Origin: Promethearchaeota archaeon
GTDB taxonomy: Archaea > Asgardarchaeota > Lokiarchaeia > Sigyniarchaeales > SOKP01
Length of the DNA: 11,344 bases
Assembly (NCBI GenBank): GCA_030612905.1
Contig: JAUWNA010000028.1
Span: forward strand, 1-11,344
Direction of reading: 5' to 3'
The translations under genes and the position numbers were made by a program. Under the pieces are notes generated by a model, which had not been told where the DNA came from, did not search any database, and saw only the letters and a list, made by a program, of their open reading frames with translations. This document shows, in pieces, positions 1-5,453 of this stretch. Positions within the stretch are counted from its first letter, which is position 1; every line of letters begins with the position of its first letter.

Positions 1-520
1 GGATTCTATGCGTAGAGGCTTTATTGATTACGCCTTTTTAGGTGGAGCTCAAATAGATGGATACGGTAATCTTAATTCCACTATGATAGGAGACGATTAC
101 GAAAAACCTAAAGTGCGATTTCCGGGTTCAGGAGGTGCAAAAGATTTTGGTTCGCTCGCTTGGGAAACGCTTATAATAATGGATCGACATAGTCCTCGAA
201 GATTTATTGAAAAAGTAGATTTCATTACAACACCGGGTTTTTTATACGGTCCAGGAGCCAGAGAAGAAGAGGGTTTATCTGAAGATACTGGTCCTACGCG
301 CGTCATTACAGATTTATGTTTAATGGATTTTGAACCAGAATCAAAACGAATGAGGTTAATTGCAACTCATCCGGGAATTACGGTTGATGACGTAATAAAA
401 GCAACTAGTTTTGAATTAATTATTGCTAATGATGTGGAAACTACTAAACCTCCAACTGTGGAGGATTTGAGATTATTGCACGAAGTAATAGACCCTAACG
501 GTTTTGTATTTAAAAAATAA
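1..520 (+). CDS. Family I CoA-transferase subunit B (glutaconate CoA-transferase-like), 5' partial
   Basis: Reads open from the left edge (frame starting at base 2) to a TAA stop at 518-520. The first ATG, at 8, is probably internal, because family members have about 260 residues and only about 172 are present here. Conserved blocks of the GctB/CoA-transferase beta family are visible. Counting from that ATG, they are a GGAQID-YGNLNST stretch near residues 12-24, a FPGSGGA glycine-rich turn near 38-44, and a C-terminal THPGITVDDV stretch near 119-128. The enzyme moves CoA between a carboxylic acid and an acyl-CoA in the cytoplasm. In this family the catalytic glutamate lies in the N-terminal part of subunit B, which is outside the window, so activity and substrate cannot be judged. 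The subunit A gene is expected just upstream. Family assignment is firm; glutaconate as substrate is not implied. Confidence 0.85.
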   Translation, partial: DSMRRGFIDYAFLGGAQIDGYGNLNSTMIGDDYEKPKVRFPGSGGAKDFGSLAWETLIIMDRHSPRRFIEKVDFITTPGFLYGPGAREEEGLSEDTGPTRVITDLCLMDFEPESKRMRLIATHPGITVDDVIKATSFELIIANDVETTKPPTVEDLRLLHEVIDPNGFVFKK

Positions 521-521
521 A

Positions 522-535
522 TCTTTTTTTTTTAA
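522..535 (+). terminator. Oligo-T terminator after CoA-transferase subunit B
   Basis: A run of ten T residues (524-533) begins three bases after the stop codon. Archaeal transcription commonly ends at such T-runs without a hairpin, and no hairpin is seen here. It separates the CoA-transferase transcript from the following gene, which has its own TATA-like element. Confidence 0.6.
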
Positions 536-598
536 TTTAATATAATTACTCGTTTTATTTTAATGGTAAATTTTAATTGAATTTTTTTCATTACTACC

Positions 599-608
599 TT
601 ATATAATC
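599..608 (+). promoter_or_regulatory. TATA-box-like promoter of the ThiC-family gene
   Basis: The sequence TTATATAATC is centred about 28 bp upstream of the ATG at 632. In archaea the start site lies roughly 25-27 bp downstream of the TATA centre, which would put it at or within a few bases of the ATG. No good Shine-Dalgarno sequence is visible before this ATG, so a leaderless or near-leaderless transcript is likely. Confidence 0.55.
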
Positions 609-631
609 TAAACTGAAATAATTTTGAGATA

Positions 632-1879
632 ATGACAATTATAGAAGAAGCCTTAAAAGACAATATTACTAAAGAAATGCTCCACATAGCCGAGATCGAA
701 AGAGTTGATGTTAGAAAACTTATGAAAAGGATCTCAAAAGGAGAGGTAGTTATAATGAAGAGGGAGAGTTTTAAACCTGTGGGCATAGGTTTCCCTTTGC
801 GAACAAAGATTAACGTCAATTTCGGTACATCTTCTTCGGTTATAAACTTAAATGAAGAATTTAAAAAAGTAGAAATTGCACAGAAATATGGAGCTGATAC
901 TTTGTCTGATCTTTCAATGGGTGGTGATATTGACGCAATTAGAAAGAGAGTTTTAGAGATTTCGAGCGTTCCTATAACCACCGTTCCGATTTATCAAGCT
1001 ATTATTGAAGCAGATTCTGTTTCAAATGTTTCAGAAGATTTAATTTTCAAAGTAATAGAAAAGCAAATAAAAGACGGAATAAGTTCCATAGTTATCCATA
1101 CTGGTTTTAGCCTTGAAACTTTGAACAAAATGAAAGGAAAACGAATAATGAAAATAGTTTCTAAAGGAGGTAGTTTAACGGGCTCTGTTATGAAATCTAA
1201 CGAGGTTGAAAACCCGTTTAGAAAAAATTTTGAATACATTATTGAATTGGTTAAAGAACACGATATAGTTTTAAATTTAGGCAATGCGATGAGAAGTGGA
1301 TGTATTCACGACAAAGTGGACGAGTTTCAACTCTCGGAAATAAAAATTAATAATAAACTAGCAAAGAAAGCAAATAAGAATGGCGTTCAAGTGATTTTAG
1401 AAAGTTTAGGGGGCCACATTAAAGCAAACGATATTATTAAATGGGTAAAAATACATAAAAAATTAACCAATAATCGGCCGTTATTTGTTTCAGGACCACT
1501 CCCAATAGATATAGGTACGGGGTACGACCATATTGTCGCTACAGTGGGAGGGGCATTTGCTTCGGGTTTTGGTGCCGATTACATATGTGCAATCACACCA
1601 GCAGAGCACCTTTGTCTACCCTCACTTGATGACATTAAAGACGGATTAATCGCTTGCAAAATTGCTGCCCACATTGGTGATTCTATGAAATTTGGGTTGA
1701 ACCATCTCTTTGACAACGATTTAAAGTTATCGAAGAATCGATTTTTAAAGAACTGGAAAAACCAGTTTGACTATTGCATAGATCCCAATGAACCAAAAAA
1801 AAGACATTTAGATAGTGAAGAGATTTGCACTATGTGTGGAAATCACTGTGCTTTATCTATTTCAAAAGAAATATTGTAA
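632..1879 (+). CDS. ThiC-family radical SAM protein (phosphomethylpyrimidine synthase-like, divergent)
   Basis: 415 residues, related along its whole length to ThiC, which rearranges 5-aminoimidazole ribotide to hydroxymethylpyrimidine phosphate for thiamine synthesis. Recognisable blocks are LRTKINVNFGTS (56-67), GADTLSDLSMGGDI (87-100), ESLGGHI (257-263), GPLPIDIGTGYDHI (288-301), TPAEHLCLP (322-330) and GLIACKIAAH (338-347). H262 and H326 align by eye with the two metal-ligand histidines of ThiC. The C-terminal cluster motif is C399-C402-C406. Several normally invariant segments differ: EGPGHVP is ESLGGHIK, DIAPGYDHI is DIGTGYDHI, and the cysteine motif is CX2CX3C rather than the CX2CX4C of bacterial and plant ThiC. 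The enzyme may be true ThiC or a paralogue such as an anaerobic hydroxybenzimidazole synthase (BzaF type) or something new, so I give no gene symbol. It has its own promoter and ends one base from the convergent gene. Confidence 0.85.
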   Translation: MTIIEEALKDNITKEMLHIAEIERVDVRKLMKRISKGEVVIMKRESFKPVGIGFPLRTKINVNFGTSSSVINLNEEFKKVEIAQKYGADTLSDLSMGGDIDAIRKRVLEISSVPITTVPIYQAIIEADSVSNVSEDLIFKVIEKQIKDGISSIVIHTGFSLETLNKMKGKRIMKIVSKGGSLTGSVMKSNEVENPFRKNFEYIIELVKEHDIVLNLGNAMRSGCIHDKVDEFQLSEIKINNKLAKKANKNGVQVILESLGGHIKANDIIKWVKIHKKLTNNRPLFVSGPLPIDIGTGYDHIVATVGGAFASGFGADYICAITPAEHLCLPSLDDIKDGLIACKIAAHIGDSMKFGLNHLFDNDLKLSKNRFLKNWKNQFDYCIDPNEPKKRHLDSEEICTMCGNHCALSISKEIL

Positions 1880-1880
1880 G

Positions 1881-3362
1881 TTATTTTATTTTTTTCTTGT
1901 AATTAACGTATTCGCATACTTTTGCCAAGGCGTTAACGGGACGATCCCATAATTGAAAGAGTAAAGCTCCATTCTTTCTTAATCTTTTTGACCACGGACT
2001 AGTAAAACTCATTGGATTAATGTATAATATCGGTACAGAATACCTTTGACAGTTCTTCATGGTTGGCTGAAGCAATCTTTCAGCTAAATTATCCATATCT
2101 TCTTCTGGCTGATTTTGGAATTCCGCGTATTTTGCAATTTTTTCGTTTTTTAGATAATCGTCCATTACATCTTGAAATCCAACTACTCCGTACTGGAAAA
2201 TAGCATCTATTTCGCCGGATTTCATTAACATTTCTGGAAGAGTTATATAAAAGTAGGGGAGATTCATATCGAAGGTGACATCTACAGGGTTTTTAAAACT
2301 AGCTGTTGAAGGCAACATAACTTTTAATTCCTCTTGGAGCGGTTCTGAAAGTTCTGGAACGATTAAGCCGTGTTTTTCGGCGTTATTTGCAATCATAGCC
2401 CCTGGACCCCCTGAATTGGTTAAAATAGCTATTCGATTTCCCTTTGGTATAATCCCGTTTGACAGTATTAAAGCTATATCTAAAAATTCTTGAACATAAT
2501 CAGTACTAATAATACCAGTTTCTTTAAATACAGCTTCATAGATTTTAGAATCACCCGCTATTGAACCGGTATGGCTTTGTAAAGCGCGATTCCCTCCTTG
2601 AGATCCACCAACGTAAATCGCAATAATTGGTTTGTTAGGAGTTGTTTCCCTCGCTAATTCTAAAAATTCTTTTCCGCGCTTTAATTCTTCGATGTACAGC
2701 CCGATAACTCCAGTTTCTTTATCGTCTTTATAGTATTGTAAGCAATCTACGAGATCAATATTAGCCTCGTTGCCAACCGATAAGGATTTACTTAGCCCTA
2801 AGTCTAAGCTTTCGGGGTCAAACCATATATGAGAGGACAAGGTTCCACTTTGCGAAGCAATTGAGAAATTTCCTTTTTTTAACCTTTCCCATATGGCAAT
2901 ATTAAACGAACTCCTTTCATTACCAGGCTCGTACCAATTGTTGAACAATCCTAAACAATTTGGACCAATAAATCGTATCCCATAATTTTTAGCAATTTCG
3001 TTAATTTCTTCTGTAAGCGTATTTTTACGGTCGTCAATTAATTCACGAAAGCCCCCAGATATCAGGATTATTTTATTCACACCCTTTTCTCCGCACTCTC
3101 TAAAAATTTGAGGGACCATTTTGGAATTAAGTACAATAACAGCAAGATCAGGAACTTCAGGAACCTCAGAAAGCATTTTATAAGCTTTAAAGCCCATAAC
3201 GGTATCTAATTTAAGATGGATTGGATATACGTTCCCGCTATACTCGGCTTTTATTAGGTTCATGATTTGAATAGCTGCTAAAGAACCACCTTTATTATTA
3301 GCGCCGTAAAAAGCGACACTTTTAGGATTTAAAAATCCGTGTAGGAAATGATCTCTGCTCAT
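1881..3362 (-). CDS. Acyl-CoA synthetase (ADP-forming), alpha subunit-like
   Basis: 493 residues of the NDP-forming acyl-CoA synthetase family. An N-terminal CoA-binding Rossmann domain (about 1-140) contains NPKSVAFYGA (12-21) and GPNCLG (133-138). Two succinyl-CoA-ligase-like domains follow, with ASQSGTLSSH (169-178), SVGNEANID (195-203), the phosphohistidine site SHTGSIAGD (H264) and NSGGPGAMIAN (316-326). Such enzymes convert acyl-CoA, ADP and phosphate to acid, CoA and ATP, the main substrate-level ATP step in many anaerobic archaea. The ATP-grasp beta domain is absent from the protein and from the window, so it must be supplied elsewhere or this is a paralogue with another role. The last 100 or so residues are an unassigned extension. 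The ATG at 3362 is preceded by AGTGA and TTATAA elements. It is convergent with the ThiC-family gene and divergent from the ornithine cyclodeaminase-family gene. Substrate unknown. Confidence 0.87.
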   Translation of the reverse strand: MSRDHFLHGFLNPKSVAFYGANNKGGSLAAIQIMNLIKAEYSGNVYPIHLKLDTVMGFKAYKMLSEVPEVPDLAVIVLNSKMVPQIFRECGEKGVNKIILISGGFRELIDDRKNTLTEEINEIAKNYGIRFIGPNCLGLFNNWYEPGNERSSFNIAIWERLKKGNFSIASQSGTLSSHIWFDPESLDLGLSKSLSVGNEANIDLVDCLQYYKDDKETGVIGLYIEELKRGKEFLELARETTPNKPIIAIYVGGSQGGNRALQSHTGSIAGDSKIYEAVFKETGIISTDYVQEFLDIALILSNGIIPKGNRIAILTNSGGPGAMIANNAEKHGLIVPELSEPLQEELKVMLPSTASFKNPVDVTFDMNLPYFYITLPEMLMKSGEIDAIFQYGVVGFQDVMDDYLKNEKIAKYAEFQNQPEEDMDNLAERLLQPTMKNCQRYSVPILYINPMSFTSPWSKRLRKNGALLFQLWDRPVNALAKVCEYVNYKKKIK

Positions 3363-3372
3363 AAATCTTCAC

Positions 3373-3388
3373 TTATAACATTATAACA
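3373..3388 (-). promoter_or_regulatory. Tandem TTATAACA element upstream of the acyl-CoA synthetase gene
   Basis: Two abutting copies of TTATAACA (read on the plus strand) lie 11-26 bp before the ATG at 3362. On the minus strand they read TGTTATAA twice. The distal copy is near the expected TATA position for a near-leaderless transcript. The duplication may be chance in AT-rich DNA. Confidence 0.35.
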
Positions 3389-3410
3389 AAAAATATTTGA
3401 TTCTTTTAAT

Positions 3411-3427
3411 ATTTAAATATATAAATT
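3411..3427 (+). promoter_or_regulatory. TATA-box-like promoter of the ornithine cyclodeaminase-family gene
   Basis: An A/T-only stretch containing TTTAAATATATAAATT is centred about 70 bp upstream of the ATG at 3489. The predicted start near 3445 would give a leader of about 45 bases. A weak purine-rich GAG sits about 15 bases before the ATG. The element lies in the 126-bp intergenic region shared with the divergent acyl-CoA synthetase gene. Confidence 0.45.
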
Positions 3428-3488
3428 TAATAGCTCCAGAATAATATTTTCATTTACATATCAATCAAAAAGAGTTGAATTTTTAAAA

Positions 3489-4478
3489 ATGGTAAGGATA
3501 TTAACCAAGGAAAATGTAGCTCAGCTACTAAACATGTCAGATGCGTTAAAATACGTAGAAGAAGCTTATAAACAATTAACTTTAGGAAATGCCTTTGTTC
3601 CTCAACGAATTGCTATTACAGATCCAGCTCCAGGATTAACATTGATAATGCCGGGCATCATTGGAGGCGAAATGAGCGCTCTGGCAACTAAAATTGTTTC
3701 GGTATATAAGCAAAACCCAGAAAAGTATAACATGCCAACTGTTTTAGCTAAAATTATGATTCAAGACATAAATACGGGAGATATTGTTGGAATTATGGAT
3801 GGAAGTCTTATTACGGCAATGCGAACCGGGGCGGCAACTGGCGTCTCTGTAAAATACTTAGCGCGAAAAAATAGTACTACGATGGGTATTTATAGCGCAG
3901 GCGTTCAAGCAAGAAAGCAAGTAGCGGGCGTTTATTACGGACTAAACCAAAAATTAGAAAAATGTAAAGTTTTTGATTTTAAAAAAGAGATTTCTGAAGC
4001 TTTTAAAATCGAAATCGAAAAAGAATTAGGAATTGAAGTTGAGATCGTTGAATCTGGAGACGACCTACTATCTAATACTGACATCATAGTCGCAGCAACT
4101 ACGAGCACAACTCCCTTATTTTCAGGAGATAAAGTGTCTGATGGAACGCATATATCTTCTATTGGTGCTCATGCCGCCGATGTTCGAGAATTAGATTCTA
4201 CAACAATAAAAAGAGCTTCCTTACTCGTAGCTGGATTAAAAGAAGCTTGTTTAGCTGAAGCAGGTGATTATATAATTCCTATTAGTGAAGGAATTATTTC
4301 TAAAAATGATATAATTTCGATAGGAAATATTATAACAGGAAAGATATCGAGTCGAACTTCTGAATCGGAGATAACCGTGTTTAAATCTGTAGGAATTAGC
4401 GCACAAGATGTAGCAGTTGGAAAATTAGTTTATGATCGAGCCTTAAAAGAGGGAATTGGGCAAGATATCGATTTTTAA
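3489..4478 (+). CDS. Ornithine cyclodeaminase / mu-crystallin family NAD(P)-dependent enzyme
   Basis: 329 residues, full length for the family. The N-terminal substrate domain has ALATKIVSVY (64-73, with K68 at the conserved lysine position) and DGSLITAMRTGAATGVS (104-120, with R112 at the carboxylate-binding arginine position). The Rossmann domain has GIYSAGVQAR (133-142), where a serine replaces the usual glycine of the GxGxQ dinucleotide loop. A GAHAADVRELD segment (226-236) occupies the usual catalytic-loop region, and ITVFKSVGISAQDVAVGKLVY (295-315) is the signature C-terminal block. Members include ornithine cyclodeaminase, archaeal alanine dehydrogenase, Delta1-pyrroline-2-carboxylate reductase and SbnB, a step in making 2,3-diaminopropionate. 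Sequence alone does not choose between these. It is monocistronic, transcribed divergently from the acyl-CoA synthetase gene and followed by T-rich DNA. Confidence 0.88.
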   Translation: MVRILTKENVAQLLNMSDALKYVEEAYKQLTLGNAFVPQRIAITDPAPGLTLIMPGIIGGEMSALATKIVSVYKQNPEKYNMPTVLAKIMIQDINTGDIVGIMDGSLITAMRTGAATGVSVKYLARKNSTTMGIYSAGVQARKQVAGVYYGLNQKLEKCKVFDFKKEISEAFKIEIEKELGIEVEIVESGDDLLSNTDIIVAATTSTTPLFSGDKVSDGTHISSIGAHAADVRELDSTTIKRASLLVAGLKEACLAEAGDYIIPISEGIISKNDIISIGNIITGKISSRTSESEITVFKSVGISAQDVAVGKLVYDRALKEGIGQDIDF

Positions 4479-4482
4479 AACT

Positions 4483-4513
4483 TTATTTCTAATCTTTATT
4501 TTTAAATTTTTTA
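4483..4513 (+). terminator. T-rich terminator after the ornithine cyclodeaminase-family gene
   Basis: Several T-runs (TTTATTT, CTTTATTTTT, AAATTTTTTAT) follow the TAA stop within 35 bases, as expected for archaeal oligo-T termination. No hairpin was found. Confidence 0.45.
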
Positions 4514-4540
4514 TAAGAACGCATAAAATGGTATAGAAAC

Positions 4541-4565
4541 TCATTAAAATCATTAAAATCATATA
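4541..4565. repeat. 9-bp tandem repeat TCATTAAAA x2 plus partial copy
   Basis: TCATTAAAA occurs at 4541-4549 and 4550-4558 and is followed by a partial TCATATAA. It lies in the 181-bp intergenic region before the small acidic protein gene. No function is evident; it may be simple replication slippage in AT-rich DNA. Confidence 0.4.
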
Positions 4566-4603
4566 ACAAATACACATAAAAATTTGAAAAAATTATTTAA
4601 TGC

Positions 4604-4617
4604 AAATAAATTTATTT
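4604..4617 (+). promoter_or_regulatory. AT palindrome / TATA-like element before the small acidic gene
   Basis: A perfect 14-bp palindrome AAATAAATTTATTT lies 43-56 bp upstream of the ATG at 4660. It and the following TTTTATG could supply the TATA element. A site made only of A and T is weak evidence. Confidence 0.3.
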
Positions 4618-4659
4618 TATGAAATAAAAGTTAATTAAATTAAAAAAGGTAAATTGGCA

Positions 4660-4953
4660 ATGAGTGAAGAAGGAGAAGAAAAGAAGGAAAATGTATTAGA
4701 TAAACTGAATACTGCATTTATAGATTTCGTTGGAGGGGCTTTTGGAGAAAGTGGTAAAGATTTCATCGAAGAAACTTCAGAGAAAATTAAAGAGTTCTCG
4801 AGTGCCTCAATCAAGCAATTTATGGAATTTTCTGATACTGTTATTGATAACCTAAAACTCTCAGAAAACGACCAAGTAATGAAAATGCGAGATAGTGTAG
4901 AGGACCTTTTAAAACAATCGGGACTCTTAGAAGAAGACGAAGAAGATTTCTAA
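4660..4953 (+). CDS. Small highly acidic helical protein, unknown function
   Basis: 97 residues from the ATG at 4660. An in-frame TTG at 4654 would add two residues, but the only SD-like AGGT (4647-4650) is 9 bases from the ATG and 3 from the TTG, so ATG is preferred. I recognise no family. The protein has 27 acidic and 11 basic residues (net about -16), acidic ends (EEGEE at 3-7, EEDEED at 91-96), no cysteine, proline or tryptophan, and a middle part (about 11-88) that looks like successive amphipathic helices with a glycine kink at GGAFGESG (25-32). There is no signal peptide or clear membrane segment. It is monocistronic with its own upstream AT-rich promoter region, and faces a convergent zinc-finger gene. 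The composition would suit a soluble partner or scaffold protein, but that is a guess. Reading frame and SD support it as a real gene. Confidence 0.7.
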   Translation: MSEEGEEKKENVLDKLNTAFIDFVGGAFGESGKDFIEETSEKIKEFSSASIKQFMEFSDTVIDNLKLSENDQVMKMRDSVEDLLKQSGLLEEDEEDF

Positions 4954-5000
4954 AAATATTGTAAAATTAACATATTTACTACTATTTTTCTATTTATTTT

Positions 5001-5026
5001 TATTTTCTAGTATTAATTAGAAAATA
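5001..5026. terminator. 9-bp inverted repeat between convergent genes, possible bidirectional terminator
   Basis: TATTTTCTA (5001-5009) and TAGAAAATA (5018-5026) form perfect 9-bp arms around an 8-base loop. The repeat is halfway between the stop codons of two convergent genes (4953 and 5051). T-rich tracts at 4984-5006 precede it on the plus strand. The arms are AT-rich, so the hairpin would be weak. Confidence 0.45.
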
Positions 5027-5050
5027 GAAGCTCACAACTAAGAAATAGGA

Positions 5051-5293
5051 TTAAAGCACTTTTTTATTCTTTAAGAACGACTTTATTTCATCTTTTGTAG
5101 CGTTAAACAGTTCAGAGATTACTGTCAAGGATATATCCTCGTCCATTCCTAATTTTGTATAATCTTCAAACAGTTTTATCCATGTTTCTTTTTGAGTGTA
5201 CTTTTCTGGATGTTCTTTTTGGATATGGCTCCAATAAGGATGCTGCAATTTGATGCCACAATAAGGACAAAAGCGAGATTTGTTTTCAGGCAT
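5051..5293 (-). CDS. Small C2H2-type zinc-finger protein, possible HTH at the C-terminus
   Basis: 80 residues from the ATG at 5293. An in-frame GTG at 5305 is possible, but a TATA-like stretch 26-34 bp upstream favours a near-leaderless ATG start. An N-terminal zinc-finger motif FCPYCG...HPYWSHIQKEH gives C9-X2-C12-X10-H23-X4-H28, a C2H2 ligand pattern. The C-terminal half (about 51-76) has the helix-turn-helix-like rhythm SLTVISELFNATKDEIKSFL. Both halves would suit a small nucleic-acid-binding protein, but neither DNA binding nor a target can be shown. The HTH is inferred from pattern only. It lies downstream of and in the same direction as the dpaL operon, 148 bases away with a likely promoter of its own, so it is probably transcribed separately. 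Confidence 0.75.
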   Translation of the reverse strand: MPENKSRFCPYCGIKLQHPYWSHIQKEHPEKYTQKETWIKLFEDYTKLGMDEDISLTVISELFNATKDEIKSFLKNKKVL

Positions 5294-5318
5294 AACTCTA
5301 ACCACTATCGTATATTGA

Positions 5319-5327
5319 TATAAAATT
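5319..5327 (-). promoter_or_regulatory. TATA-like element of the zinc-finger gene
   Basis: On the minus strand TTTTATATC is centred about 30 bp upstream of the ATG at 5293, consistent with a leaderless or very short-leader transcript. It overlaps a small AT palindrome, TATAT-TG-ATATA (5311-5322). Confidence 0.4.
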
Positions 5328-5417
5328 TTATTTTGAATAATTTTAATAAAATACTATTAGCTTAAAAAATTATCAATTTTTAAAAATATTAAATGGGAAG
5401 AAGCTAACAATTCTTAC

Positions 5418-5445
5418 TTAAAAACAATAAATTCCTAAAAGAATG
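5418..5445 (-). terminator. Possible terminator after dpaL
   Basis: On the minus strand, past the TAG stop, a weak 4-bp stem (ATTC/GAAT, plus coordinates 5431-5434 and 5441-5444) is followed by TTTATTGTTTTT. The T-rich part is the better evidence. Confidence 0.3.
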
Positions 5446-5453
5446 TCTCTCTC

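Noticed and set aside
535..631. THI-box riboswitch before the ThiC-family gene
   Set aside because: The gap is about 110 bases of very AT-rich DNA with a TATA-like element next to the ATG. No conserved riboswitch stems were seen.
532..981. A 149-codon open frame on the minus strand
   Set aside because: It is antisense to the start of the ThiC-family gene; its product is a biased string of I, S, F and L residues with no motif, as expected of a shadow of AT-rich coding DNA.
4479..4659. A possible small RNA or hidden gene in the longest intergenic stretch
   Set aside because: Only T-rich termination signals, a short tandem repeat and AT-rich promoter-like DNA are visible; no stable stem or tRNA-like pattern was found.
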